Assembly: GCA_934446465.1 (NCBI GenBank)
Contig: CAKSEF010000061.1
Span: 1 to 8,899 of the forward strand
DNA length: 8,899 nt
Source of the DNA: an uncultured Oscillospiraceae bacterium
GTDB lineage: Bacteria; Bacillota; Clostridia; Oscillospirales; JAAYXM01
Direction: 5' to 3'
Shown: positions 1-5,794 of the stretch, one piece after another
Numbering within the stretch: position 1 is the first letter of the stretch
Layout: each line of letters opens with the position of its first letter
Made by a program: the position numbers and the translations under genes
Notes under the pieces: model-generated
The model's database searches: none
What the model saw: the letters and a program-made list of their open reading frames with translations, nothing else
What the model was told of the DNA's origin: nothing

Positions 1-1016
1 TTCTCAATTACACTTATTGTCTTTTCTTCGGTATACGTTGTTCCGTCGACAACAGCTGTAATTTTAATTGTTGTCTGACCGGGTTCTGCCGCAGTGATTG
101 TCCCCTTGATTCCTTCATCGTACGATGCAACGATTTCTCCGTTACCCGCATCTGTCAATATGTCGTTGCCTGACAGGATTTGATAGGAAATGTTGTTTGC
201 GGTATCCTTGCCCGCATTGCCTCCAAATCCAAAGAACTTCTTTGTTCCGTCGGTCATATCCACTCCGATGGTAAAATCTGCGGTTTCTCCGACCTTGATG
301 GTTTCGGGAAGATTCGTCGATATCCCTGAAAACCCGGGAGCATCGCCAATCGGCACAAATCTCATCGCTTTAAGATATACATATGAAGATGTGGTGGTAG
401 AGGGGACATCGGATCCGGTTATATTTCTCATGAATACATTGTGCGTACCCTCGGAGAGATATACTGCGTTAAGGGATTTTTCGGCGCCGCTTTTATGGAT
501 CAGGCCTTCGGGCGAGTTCGCATTGTAAAAATTGTAGTTTCCGACAAAGGTATTATCTACATATACCGCTTGGTCAGCCCCGCTCTCTATTGTCAGCCCG
601 CTGAGGTTCGGAACATAGTAACCTGCACCGCCTTCCGGAACCGTAAATGATACCGCAAGCTGCTGATTTCCGCTTCCTGCCATCCACGCCAACGGCCAAA
701 CAGTATGTTTCTCGCCGTTATGCACCTGCAAAAACTTGTCGGGATTTCGCAAAGAATCAACATGTGCGTAAGATAAGATTTTCCAATTGGACGGATATGT
801 CTTTTCCTTATAAACGGTGTATCCGGGAGTTGTTATAAGGGATATGTCATCTTTTGTCACATGCCATCTGTTTGCCGTTACAGTTCCCTCCGAAATCGTA
901 GTGTTTGAAAAATCCATTACTATTTCTTCACGGTCTGCCGCGCTTGTTACAAGGGCAAATGCCACCGTTATGGCAAGAACCAGAAGCACTGCCAACATTC
1001 TTTTCGTTGTTTTCAT
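1..1016 (-). CDS. Large secreted protein with Ig-like domain, N-terminal part (runs off the left edge)
   Basis: The reading frame is open from an ATG at 1016 to the left edge (338 residues visible) with no stop. The start is supported by AGGAGG about 9 bases upstream. Residues 1-27 are a classic signal peptide: KTTKR, a hydrophobic core (about 8-24), then SAA before DRE. Residues 30-220 are a beta-rich module with many aromatic residues (WHVTKDD, WPLAWMAG, YYVPNLSG, YVDNTFVGNYNFYN), resembling a jelly-roll carbohydrate-binding or adhesion module, but I recognise no named family. Residues 225-338 look like a bacterial Ig-like (Big-type) domain: LPETIKVGETADFTIGV, ending ITAAEPGQTTIKITAVVDG. 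Proteins of this shape are usually long multidomain surface proteins, often with SLH repeats or a sugar-active domain further on, which cannot be seen here. The LysR gene lies 55 bp upstream on the same strand with no clear terminator between, so read-through is possible. Secretion is well supported; function is unknown. Confidence 0.85.
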   Translation of the reverse strand, partial: MKTTKRMLAVLLVLAITVAFALVTSAADREEIVMDFSNTTISEGTVTANRWHVTKDDISLITTPGYTVYKEKTYPSNWKILSYAHVDSLRNPDKFLQVHNGEKHTVWPLAWMAGSGNQQLAVSFTVPEGGAGYYVPNLSGLTIESGADQAVYVDNTFVGNYNFYNANSPEGLIHKSGAEKSLNAVYLSEGTHNVFMRNITGSDVPSTTTSSYVYLKAMRFVPIGDAPGFSGISTNLPETIKVGETADFTIGVDMTDGTKKFFGFGGNAGKDTANNISYQILSGNDILTDAGNGEIVASYDEGIKGTITAAEPGQTTIKITAVVDGTTYTEEKTISVIE

Positions 1017-1071
1017 TGTTTCCTTCCTCCTGTTAAAGCTAAGTTTTTTGCACATTTACCCTCTTTTTATA

Positions 1072-1989
1072 TTACACTTTCCTATTCTCTTTGAATTCCG
1101 AAAGTTTTTCCATAAACCGCTGACAAAGTTCTGTAATATATGAATTTCTTCTGAGAATATATCCGACTGTATACTGTTCCGCAGAATCAAGAGGAATTGA
1201 TACTACCTTTTCGCTATGCGGTGATGTCATTAACCCTGTTCCGACAGTATAACAATTAGTTTTCATCAGAAACTGTTTAAGTGCCGCACGGTCAGATACT
1301 TCAACAACATTCGTTACACTTTGCTTTTCCGATTCATCGGTACCCCTTTCAACAAAAAACAACGAATTATATTCACCATACAAAAACACCACATTCGGAT
1401 ATTCCGCAATATCATCTCTGCAAATCTTCTCCTTAGATGCAAGCGGGTGATCTTTTCTCACAATAACGTGCGGCGAAACAGTACAAATCGCATGAAACTC
1501 GAGGCATCTCTTTTCGAAAAAATCATCCATGAAATCTGCCTCGCTGCTGTTTATTGCTATCACGCCTATCTCACTCAGAGAACTTTCAACGTCATTTATT
1601 ACTTCTCGGCTCTTTCCCTCTCTAAGGGTGAATTTAAAATTTTCCGGTTCGCTTTCATTTAACAAATCCGTAAGCATATCTGCGACAAAATCAAAGTGCT
1701 GTGTGGATATGACAAATTTTTTTAACAGATTTTCTCTTGCCAAGAACTTTTCATGTATCAGGTTCTCCTGAATCACAAGTTCCTTAGCGTATCTGACAAA
1801 CTCTATGCCCTCTGTCGTAAGGATTACACCTTTTGAGGATCTTTCAAATATATTTATAGAAAATTCTTTTTCCAAAGCCTTTATTGCTGTTGAAACACTT
1901 GTTTGGGCAACAAATAATCTTTTTGCCGCTTCGTTTATGGAGCCGCTTGCAGCGGCTTCCAGTACATATCTGCACTGTTGAATCGTCAT
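1072..1989 (-). CDS. LysR family transcriptional regulator
   Basis: This is a 305-residue protein, the usual length for the LysR family of DNA-binding regulators that respond to a small-molecule co-inducer. Residues 1-65 form the winged helix-turn-helix: MTIQQCRYVLEAAASGSINE, then AAKRLFVAQTSVSTAIKALE, then FERSSKGVILTTEGIEF. A linker helix (about 65-88) leads into the periplasmic-binding-protein-like effector domain (about 90-300). The ATG at 1989 has GGAGG 7 bases upstream. The frame is open further upstream but contains no ATG, GTG or TTG, so this start is firm. The ligand cannot be told from sequence. LysR genes are often divergent from their target, but no gene lies on the opposite strand across the 774-bp upstream gap. 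The downstream secreted-protein gene on the same strand is therefore one possible target. A repeat pair at 2323-2360 is a candidate operator. Confidence 0.95.
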   Translation of the reverse strand: MTIQQCRYVLEAAASGSINEAAKRLFVAQTSVSTAIKALEKEFSINIFERSSKGVILTTEGIEFVRYAKELVIQENLIHEKFLARENLLKKFVISTQHFDFVADMLTDLLNESEPENFKFTLREGKSREVINDVESSLSEIGVIAINSSEADFMDDFFEKRCLEFHAICTVSPHVIVRKDHPLASKEKICRDDIAEYPNVVFLYGEYNSLFFVERGTDESEKQSVTNVVEVSDRAALKQFLMKTNCYTVGTGLMTSPHSEKVVSIPLDSAEQYTVGYILRRNSYITELCQRFMEKLSEFKENRKV

Positions 1990-2282
1990 TTCGCATCCTC
2001 CATTGCTCTCTTTTTGGCTTTTGGCATATTCTGTCTTAAAGCTTTTGCAAACAAAACAATTTCTTCGTTTTATTCTGTCTGCCGCATTTCGTTCGAGTTT
2101 CTTCTATTGGCAATTCTTTGTGAGTTTCGTGGCATTTTTACTTTTATCCGATAAAAGCAAACTATTCATTCTTCAAGAACTTTCCGTCTTATGATTCCGT
2201 CGTAATTTCCTCTTAAAACGCGGCAATATGCCATTTTTTCTTTTTTGGATTTCAAATAGTGCAATATTAACTTTCTATTACG

Positions 2283-2288
2283 ATTATA
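2283..2288 (-). promoter_or_regulatory. Candidate -10 box directed toward the LysR gene
   Basis: The minus strand reads TATAAT here, a perfect match to the vegetative -10 box. An imperfect -35 (TTGCTT) lies 18 bases upstream on that strand. The predicted transcript would start near 2276 and have a leader of about 285 bases before the LysR ATG. In such AT-rich DNA a TATAAT can occur by chance, so support is moderate and rests partly on the nearby repeats at 2323-2360. Confidence 0.4.
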
Positions 2289-2322
2289 ACTCATTTAAAG
2301 GTTAGAAAGCAACAAAAAATGC

Positions 2323-2360
2323 CACTATGCGTTATAGAAATAAGTCACTCTGTGTTATAG
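2323..2360 (+). repeat. Direct repeat pair with internal dyads, candidate LysR operator
   Basis: CACTATGCGTTATAG (2323-2337) and CACTCTGTGTTATAG (2346-2360) match at 13 of 15 positions with a 23-bp period, close to two helical turns. The first copy contains the interrupted dyad CTAT-N5-ATAG; the second is a weaker version. Short interrupted dyads in tandem upstream of a promoter are typical of LysR-type binding sites. The pair sits almost midway (centre 2341.5) between the opposing TATAAT boxes at 2283-2288 and 2390-2395. Binding by the LysR protein encoded at 1072-1989 is inference. Confidence 0.45.
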
Positions 2361-2389
2361 TTTTTTTCTTCAATACACGTGAATTGCAG

Positions 2390-2395
2390 TATAAT
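2390..2395 (+). promoter_or_regulatory. Candidate plus-strand -10 box with no downstream gene
   Basis: The plus strand has a perfect TATAAT but no good -35 at the usual distance. A transcript would start near 2401 and run into sequence with no plus-strand gene, meeting the hairpin at 2567-2598 about 170-200 bases later. It could drive a small RNA, be the remains of a lost divergent gene, or be chance. Confidence 0.25.
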
Positions 2396-2561
2396 CGGCT
2401 CGGTAAAAACTATCTCCTGTCTGTTTATTTGTCCCGCATTTCACCGTTGACGGTTAGAATTATTCGTTTTTAAAAAACTGTTGGCGCCGCACAACGGTAT
2501 GCACTCATGTAACAAGCGCAGCCGAGCTCAATTTTAAATCATTAAACACTTAAACGCAGAA

Positions 2562-2598
2562 TAAAACAGTCTTGAAGTTTCAAAAAATTTCAAGACTG
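2562..2598 (-). terminator. Terminator-like hairpin, distal, for the two-component operon
   Basis: The arms CAGTCTTGAA (2567-2576) and TTCAAGACTG (2589-2598) pair perfectly over 10 bp. On the minus strand the hairpin is followed by TTTTATTC, as in a Rho-independent terminator. It lies about 165 bases past the histidine kinase stop. Read on the plus strand the stem extends to 14 bp through a G-U pair, leaving a CAAA loop, but its T-tract is poorer (CTTCGTTCTTT). Confidence 0.55.
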
Positions 2599-2736
2599 CT
2601 TCGTTCTTTATATTCTCTTTATCTGCCGCTAATATTCTTCGCAGAGGATTCCAAAAAAGCATAAATTCTTTTAAAGGTATGCGTGAATATTTGAGATTAA
2701 GAAGGGTAATTTGCTTTGCTTCTTTATTAACGATAT

Positions 2737-2764
2737 AAAAAAACGGTGATCGTACGGCGTTTTT
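2737..2764 (-). terminator. Weak terminator-like element at the kinase stop codon
   Basis: Directly after the kinase TGA, the minus strand has AAAAACG, 12 bases, CGTTTTT, then two further T residues. The 7-bp stem is mostly A-T and the loop is large, so this alone may be leaky. The stronger hairpin at 2567-2598 could be the backup. The run of seven T residues is the main support. Confidence 0.3.
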
Positions 2765-3900
2765 CAGGATATTTTCTTTGGCAGGGTTACGAGCATGACA
2801 GTCCCGTTTTCCGAGCTTTCCTCAGTCTCTGCCGTGCCGCCGTGAAGTGCGGCGATTTCCCAAACCAGCGAAAGCCCGAGTCCCACACCGCCGTGCGCCC
2901 TGCTCCGCGATTTGTCAATGCGGAAAAAGGGCTGAAAAATACTTCTCCTGTACTGCGCGGGTATTCCAAAACCGTTATCTTTTACCCGTATAAGAAGGCG
3001 GTTTTTGTCCTCGCAGACAGAAACGCAGACTGCTTTGCCGGGACGATTATACCGTATGGCATTTTCGGTCAGATTAAATATCATACGGTAAATCAATGTA
3101 TCGCTTCCGACCATTCCGCCGTTTCCGTCATATTTAAGAATGACTCCTTTTTTCTCGGCAAGCGGCGCAAGGTCGGCAAAAATTTCCTCAATCATCGGAG
3201 CTATTTCAATCCGGTCGTTACAGGGTACGGTACGAAGCGCGCTCATTTCGAGCAGAGTTTTCGTCATCTGCGACATACGCTCCGTCTGTTCCTGCAAAAG
3301 TTTCAAAAATCCTGCAGTTTCGGGGCGCACATCGGAATGTTCGACGGAAAACAGCTCAATCTGCGCCTGCATTAACGCAAGCGGTGTCCGTAATTCGTGT
3401 GCGGCGTTTCCTGTAAACTGCCGTTGTGCCGTAAATCCCTCGTCAAGGCGGTCAATCATGCTGTTAAACGACCTGCTGAATTGCTTAAACTCCGGCAGTA
3501 CATCCTCGCTGACTTTCATATCCGCCAAATTATTCGGCCGCACATTTTCGACCTGTGAGGCAAACGTCCGCAGCGGTTTCAACGCACGGCCGCTGACGAA
3601 ATACGCAAGCACACCGCCGAGCAATGTTACCGTCGCCGTTATATACCAGTTTGTCGTCCCGAAGGACTCCTGTGCGCCGGTTACAATAATCGTAAGTTCA
3701 TGGTCGAGTTTTTCACTTTCGGGGTTGAATGAACCCGGATCCCTCTTATCAACATCGCCGTAAGCCGATATTCCGCTGCCAATCGAGTCCATATAACGCT
3801 TGCCCGAATATCCGATCAGGCAATTCATCAGTACGCAGGTTACGCATATAAGAAGTGCCGTCGTTAATGTAATGCGCCATTGTAAAGAAAGTTTTTTCAT
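2764..3900 (-). CDS. Sensor histidine kinase of a two-component system
   Basis: This 378-residue membrane kinase would autophosphorylate and pass phosphate to the regulator encoded just upstream. TM1 is at about 9-31 and TM2 at about 85-104, with a short extracytoplasmic loop of about 52 residues between. A HAMP linker follows (about 105-155, ALKPLRTFASQVENV). The dimerisation and phosphoacceptor helix contains AAHELRTPLAL with His168. The ATPase domain has the N box NLTENAIRYN (276-285), the G1 box DNGFGIP (308-314), the F box IFQPFFRIDKSRS (321-333) and the G2 box GGVGLGLSLV (337-346). All key residues are intact. Its ATG overlaps the regulator stop (ATGA) and has GGAGG 6-7 bases upstream, so the two are translationally coupled. 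TM1 carries three cysteines (19, 22 and 27), including a CVTC motif, which is unusual and may matter given the redox operon opposite. The signal sensed is unknown. Confidence 0.96.
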   Translation of the reverse strand: MKKLSLQWRITLTTALLICVTCVLMNCLIGYSGKRYMDSIGSGISAYGDVDKRDPGSFNPESEKLDHELTIIVTGAQESFGTTNWYITATVTLLGGVLAYFVSGRALKPLRTFASQVENVRPNNLADMKVSEDVLPEFKQFSRSFNSMIDRLDEGFTAQRQFTGNAAHELRTPLALMQAQIELFSVEHSDVRPETAGFLKLLQEQTERMSQMTKTLLEMSALRTVPCNDRIEIAPMIEEIFADLAPLAEKKGVILKYDGNGGMVGSDTLIYRMIFNLTENAIRYNRPGKAVCVSVCEDKNRLLIRVKDNGFGIPAQYRRSIFQPFFRIDKSRSRAHGGVGLGLSLVWEIAALHGGTAETEESSENGTVMLVTLPKKIS

Positions 3901-4571
3901 TTTTTCTCCTCCATTACATAGCCCACTCCTATACGATTGTGTATAGGGTCATATTCCAAAGCGGAACGCAGTTTCTTTCTCAATGCCGAGATATGCACCC
4001 TTATGGAATTGCTGAAATTATCCGCGCTGCTGTCCCACACATGGTTCAGAAGCTCCTCCTGGCTTATCGGCCGTCCCTGATTGAGCATAAAATATTCGAG
4101 TATTCCCGTTTCCTTTCGAGTCATAGATAAGGCTTCTCCGCCGACGGCGGCACGACGTGCCTTTGTATCAAAGGACAGCGCTCCGCAGGTTAGAATCACA
4201 TCGTTTTGCGTAAAGCGCCTAAGTGTGAGACTGCGTATTCTTGCCGCAAGCTCGTCCAAATGAAACGGCTTGGTGAGATAGTCATTTGCACCTGCGTCCA
4301 AACCCTCAACCTTATCGGCAACCTCACATCGTGCCGACAAAATCAGCACTCTCGTATCGCAGTCGGTTTTTCTGAGCGTTTTGAGCACTGTCATACCGTC
4401 TGCGTCGGGAAGATTTAAGTCGAGCACAACCAGATCAAAGCTCTCAACGGCGAGCATTTCCATTGCTCTCTGTCCGTCATAGCAATAATCCACGCTGTAT
4501 GCAAGACGCTTCAGGCTGCGTACAATCGTGTCGCAAAGCGCCCGCTCGTCTTCAACAACTAAAATATGCAT
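3897..4571 (-). CDS. OmpR/PhoB family response regulator
   Basis: This 224-residue protein is the usual length for the OmpR family of DNA-binding response regulators. The receiver domain (1-115) has the acidic pair Glu7-Asp8, phosphoacceptor Asp51 in VVLDLNLPDADG, switch Ser79 in LILSAR, and Lys101 in NDYLTKPF. The C-terminal winged helix (about 125-220) shows SMTRKETGILEYFMLNQGRP, then SNSIRVHISALRKKL as recognition helix, then the wing IGVGYVMEEK. The start at 4571 has a run of five G residues 6 bases upstream. It is the first gene of a two-gene operon with the kinase. It is divergently transcribed from the CD1871A / 4Fe-4S / TlpA operon, and the 143-bp gap contains a symmetrical operator-like dyad. 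The likely job is control of that operon and of itself (inference from arrangement). Confidence 0.96.
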   Translation of the reverse strand: MHILVVEDERALCDTIVRSLKRLAYSVDYCYDGQRAMEMLAVESFDLVVLDLNLPDADGMTVLKTLRKTDCDTRVLILSARCEVADKVEGLDAGANDYLTKPFHLDELAARIRSLTLRRFTQNDVILTCGALSFDTKARRAAVGGEALSMTRKETGILEYFMLNQGRPISQEELLNHVWDSSADNFSNSIRVHISALRKKLRSALEYDPIHNRIGVGYVMEEKK

Positions 4572-4612
4572 AAAAATCCCCCTAACGCTCGCTTTATTTC
4601 TTAAACGCTTAT

Positions 4613-4621
4613 ATTATAACA
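4613..4621 (-). promoter_or_regulatory. Extended -10 promoter for the response regulator operon
   Basis: The minus strand reads TGTTATAAT, a perfect extended -10 box (TGnTATAAT). No consensus -35 is present at 17 bp; the nearest resemblance is TTAACA 20 bases upstream, inside the operator arm. Transcription would start near 4606, giving a leader of about 35 bases before the ATG at 4571. A weak -35 next to a dyad fits activator-dependent or regulated transcription. Confidence 0.7.
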
Positions 4622-4629
4622 TAAAAGCA

Positions 4630-4669
4630 TAAAATCTTTGTTAATTTTCTGTTCTTAACAAGGATTTTA
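4630..4669. promoter_or_regulatory. Inverted repeat operator midway between divergent promoters
   Basis: The arms TAAAATCTTTGTTAA (4630-4644) and TTAACAAGGATTTTA (4655-4669) are inverted copies with 14 of 15 positions matching, separated by 10 bases. The centre of symmetry (4649.5) falls within a base of the midpoint between the two TATAAT boxes (4613-4618 minus, 4682-4687 plus). The core TTGTTAA / TTAACAA is perfect. On the plus strand it also contains GTTAA-N6-GTTCT, an 11-bp-spaced direct repeat of the kind OmpR-family regulators bind. The response regulator encoded at 3897-4571 is the obvious candidate ligand (inference). No T-tract follows, and the arms are too AT-rich for a terminator. 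Confidence 0.65.
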
Positions 4670-4678
4670 CATCCGATA

Positions 4679-4687
4679 TGATATAAT
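4679..4687 (+). promoter_or_regulatory. Extended -10 promoter for the 4Fe-4S / TlpA operon
   Basis: The plus strand reads TGATATAAT, a perfect extended -10. The best -35-like hexamer (TTAACA, 4655-4660) is 21 bases away, too far for ordinary use and inside the operator arm. The predicted transcription start is near 4694, which leaves a leader of about 20 bases to the chosen TTG start at 4715 and includes the ribosome binding site. Confidence 0.7.
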
Positions 4688-4714
4688 GAGCTAAAAATGA
4701 GGGGAGTGATCAAA

Positions 4715-4861
4715 TTGTTCAGAGCGGGAAAAGCCGTATTTCAGGGTGCTTTGCTAACCGCCGGAGCGGTTATGCTGTGTTTCGGAGCAATGCGGGGAGA
4801 GGCCGGCGTCGTGTTAAGCAAGGCAATAAGACTGTGCTTGGAGTGTATCGGAATTGGATAA
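4715..4861 (+). CDS. CD1871A family CXXC motif-containing small membrane protein
   Basis: This 48-residue protein is too short for most ORF filters but has clear family features. A hydrophobic stretch at about 7-25 (AVFQGALLTAGAVMLCFGAM) should span the membrane. It is followed by RGEAGVVLSKAIRLCLECIG, the conserved tail of the family named after Clostridioides difficile CD1871A (family assignment from memory), with CxxC at Cys41 and Cys44. A further Cys22 lies in the membrane segment. I chose the TTG at 4715 because AGGGGAG ends 8 bases before it. In-frame alternatives are GTG at 4706, too close to that site, and ATG at 4697, almost at the predicted transcription start. Its stop overlaps the next gene by 8 bases, so translation is coupled. 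The role is unproven; next to a 4Fe-4S membrane protein and a thioredoxin-like lipoprotein, a thiol electron relay is a reasonable inference. Confidence 0.88.
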   Translation: MFRAGKAVFQGALLTAGAVMLCFGAMRGEAGVVLSKAIRLCLECIGIG

Positions 4862-5792
4862 AAGAAATAACACCGTATCACGGCTTTTGAGTCGTTTTCG
4901 CAGTCGGATTCAGGCGGTAGCAACACTGCTTACAAATATACATCTGCCAAATTTCTTCAAGGGCGGTATATATCAGGGAAAGGGCAAGGCGGTCTGTGTA
5001 CCCGGCTTAAACTGCTATTCCTGTCCGGCTGCTTCGGGTGCGTGCCCGATCGGCGCATTTCAATCGGTGGCGGGCTCGTCAAAATTCGGTTTTTCCCACT
5101 ATGTAACCGGATTTTTAATTCTTGCGGGAGTTCTGTTCGGGCGCTTCATATGCGGATTTTTATGTCCGTTCGGCTGGTTGCAGGATTTACTGCATAAGAT
5201 CCCGGGCAAAAAACTGTCCGCAAAAAAACTTAAACCGCTGACCTGTTTGAAATATGCTGTGCTGCTAACCGTGGTTTTATTGCCCGCGCTTGTTGTAAAC
5301 GATGTGGGAATGGGCGACCCGTTCTTCTGTAAATATATTTGTCCGCAGGGCGTGCTCGAAGGCGCAATCCCGCTGTCTGCCGTCGATGCGGGTATACGCT
5401 CGGCTTTGGGAGGGTTGTTTGTCCAAAAGCTTATCATTTTGATTGCGGCAGTCGTTTTAAGTATACTGTTTTACCGCCCGTTTTGTAAATGGATTTGTCC
5501 TCTCGGTGCGTTTTACGCTTTAATGAACAAAGTGTCTCTGCTCGGAATAAAGGCAGATGCGCACAAATGTATTTCCTGCGGAAAATGCGTAAAGGTATGC
5601 AAGATGGATGTCAATGTTACAAAATCGCCCAACCACACCGAATGTATCCGATGCGGCAAGTGCATAAGCGCCTGCCCCGCCGATGCCCTTCACTTTCACT
5701 GCGGCTTCGGCTTGCCGAACAAAAATCTTTGCGGTAATACGGCGTCAAAAAACAAAAGAGAAACGAACAACGATAAAAGAACGGAGGAATAA
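4854..5792 (+). CDS. Membrane-bound 4Fe-4S polyferredoxin (NapH / CcoG-like)
   Basis: This 312-residue polytopic iron-sulfur protein probably moves electrons between the cytoplasm and the membrane or outer face. The N-terminal part has a Cys cluster at 48, 54, 57 and 64 (CVPGLNCYSCP...ACPIG). Membrane segments lie at about 83-104, 131-150 and 188-208. Three paired motifs follow the NapH-like pattern CxxxCP: CGFLCPFGW (100-108), CKYICPQG (159-166) and CKWICPLGAF (211-220). The C-terminal domain carries two ferredoxin sites, CISCGKCVKVC (239-249) and CIRCGKCISACP (264-275), followed by a hydrophilic tail. The start is TTG at 4854, with GGAG 10 bases upstream and an 8-base overlap with the preceding small gene; no better start lies near. 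The next gene follows after 2 bases. It is related to NapH/YccM/CcoG-type proteins but lacks napA or cytochrome oxidase neighbours, so nitrate or oxidase roles are unlikely. Confidence 0.93.
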   Translation: MDKRNNTVSRLLSRFRSRIQAVATLLTNIHLPNFFKGGIYQGKGKAVCVPGLNCYSCPAASGACPIGAFQSVAGSSKFGFSHYVTGFLILAGVLFGRFICGFLCPFGWLQDLLHKIPGKKLSAKKLKPLTCLKYAVLLTVVLLPALVVNDVGMGDPFFCKYICPQGVLEGAIPLSAVDAGIRSALGGLFVQKLIILIAAVVLSILFYRPFCKWICPLGAFYALMNKVSLLGIKADAHKCISCGKCVKVCKMDVNVTKSPNHTECIRCGKCISACPADALHFHCGFGLPNKNLCGNTASKNKRETNNDKRTEE

Positions 5793-5794
5793 TT

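Larger units (their letters stand above)
1990..2763. other. 774-bp gene-poor intergenic region
   Basis: This AT-rich stretch separates the LysR gene from the end of the histidine kinase gene. Reading both strands I see no open frame with a good ribosome binding site and plausible protein composition; the longest plus frame (2003-2194) is low-complexity Phe/Leu/Ser with no such site. It holds a direct repeat pair (2323-2360), opposing -10-like boxes (2283-2288 minus, 2390-2395 plus), and hairpins at 2477-2498, 2567-2598 and 2739-2764. About 285 bases would separate the minus -10 box from the LysR start, a long leader if that promoter is used. No tRNA or riboswitch that I recognise is present. 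Confidence 0.7.

Noticed and set aside
2003..2194. Plus-strand 63-codon frame rich in Phe, Leu and Ser in the large gap
   Set aside because: No ribosome binding site, low-complexity composition expected from T-rich DNA, and it overlaps the leader of the LysR gene.
2477..2498. Hairpin ACTGTTG / CAACGGT with 8-base loop, followed on the minus strand by TTTTTT
   Set aside because: On the minus strand, where the T-tract lies, the stem has a C-A mismatch leaving only 4 plus 2 pairs, and no minus-strand gene ends nearby. Noted only as a possible backup terminator.
2746..3763. Long plus-strand frames (about 209 and 207 codons) opposite the histidine kinase
   Set aside because: They are antisense shadows of a kinase whose motifs are all intact; no ribosome binding site or recognisable domain.
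4741..4926. Minus-strand 61-codon frame across the small CxxC gene
   Set aside because: It is the antisense shadow of the CD1871A-type gene and the start of the 4Fe-4S gene, with no family features.
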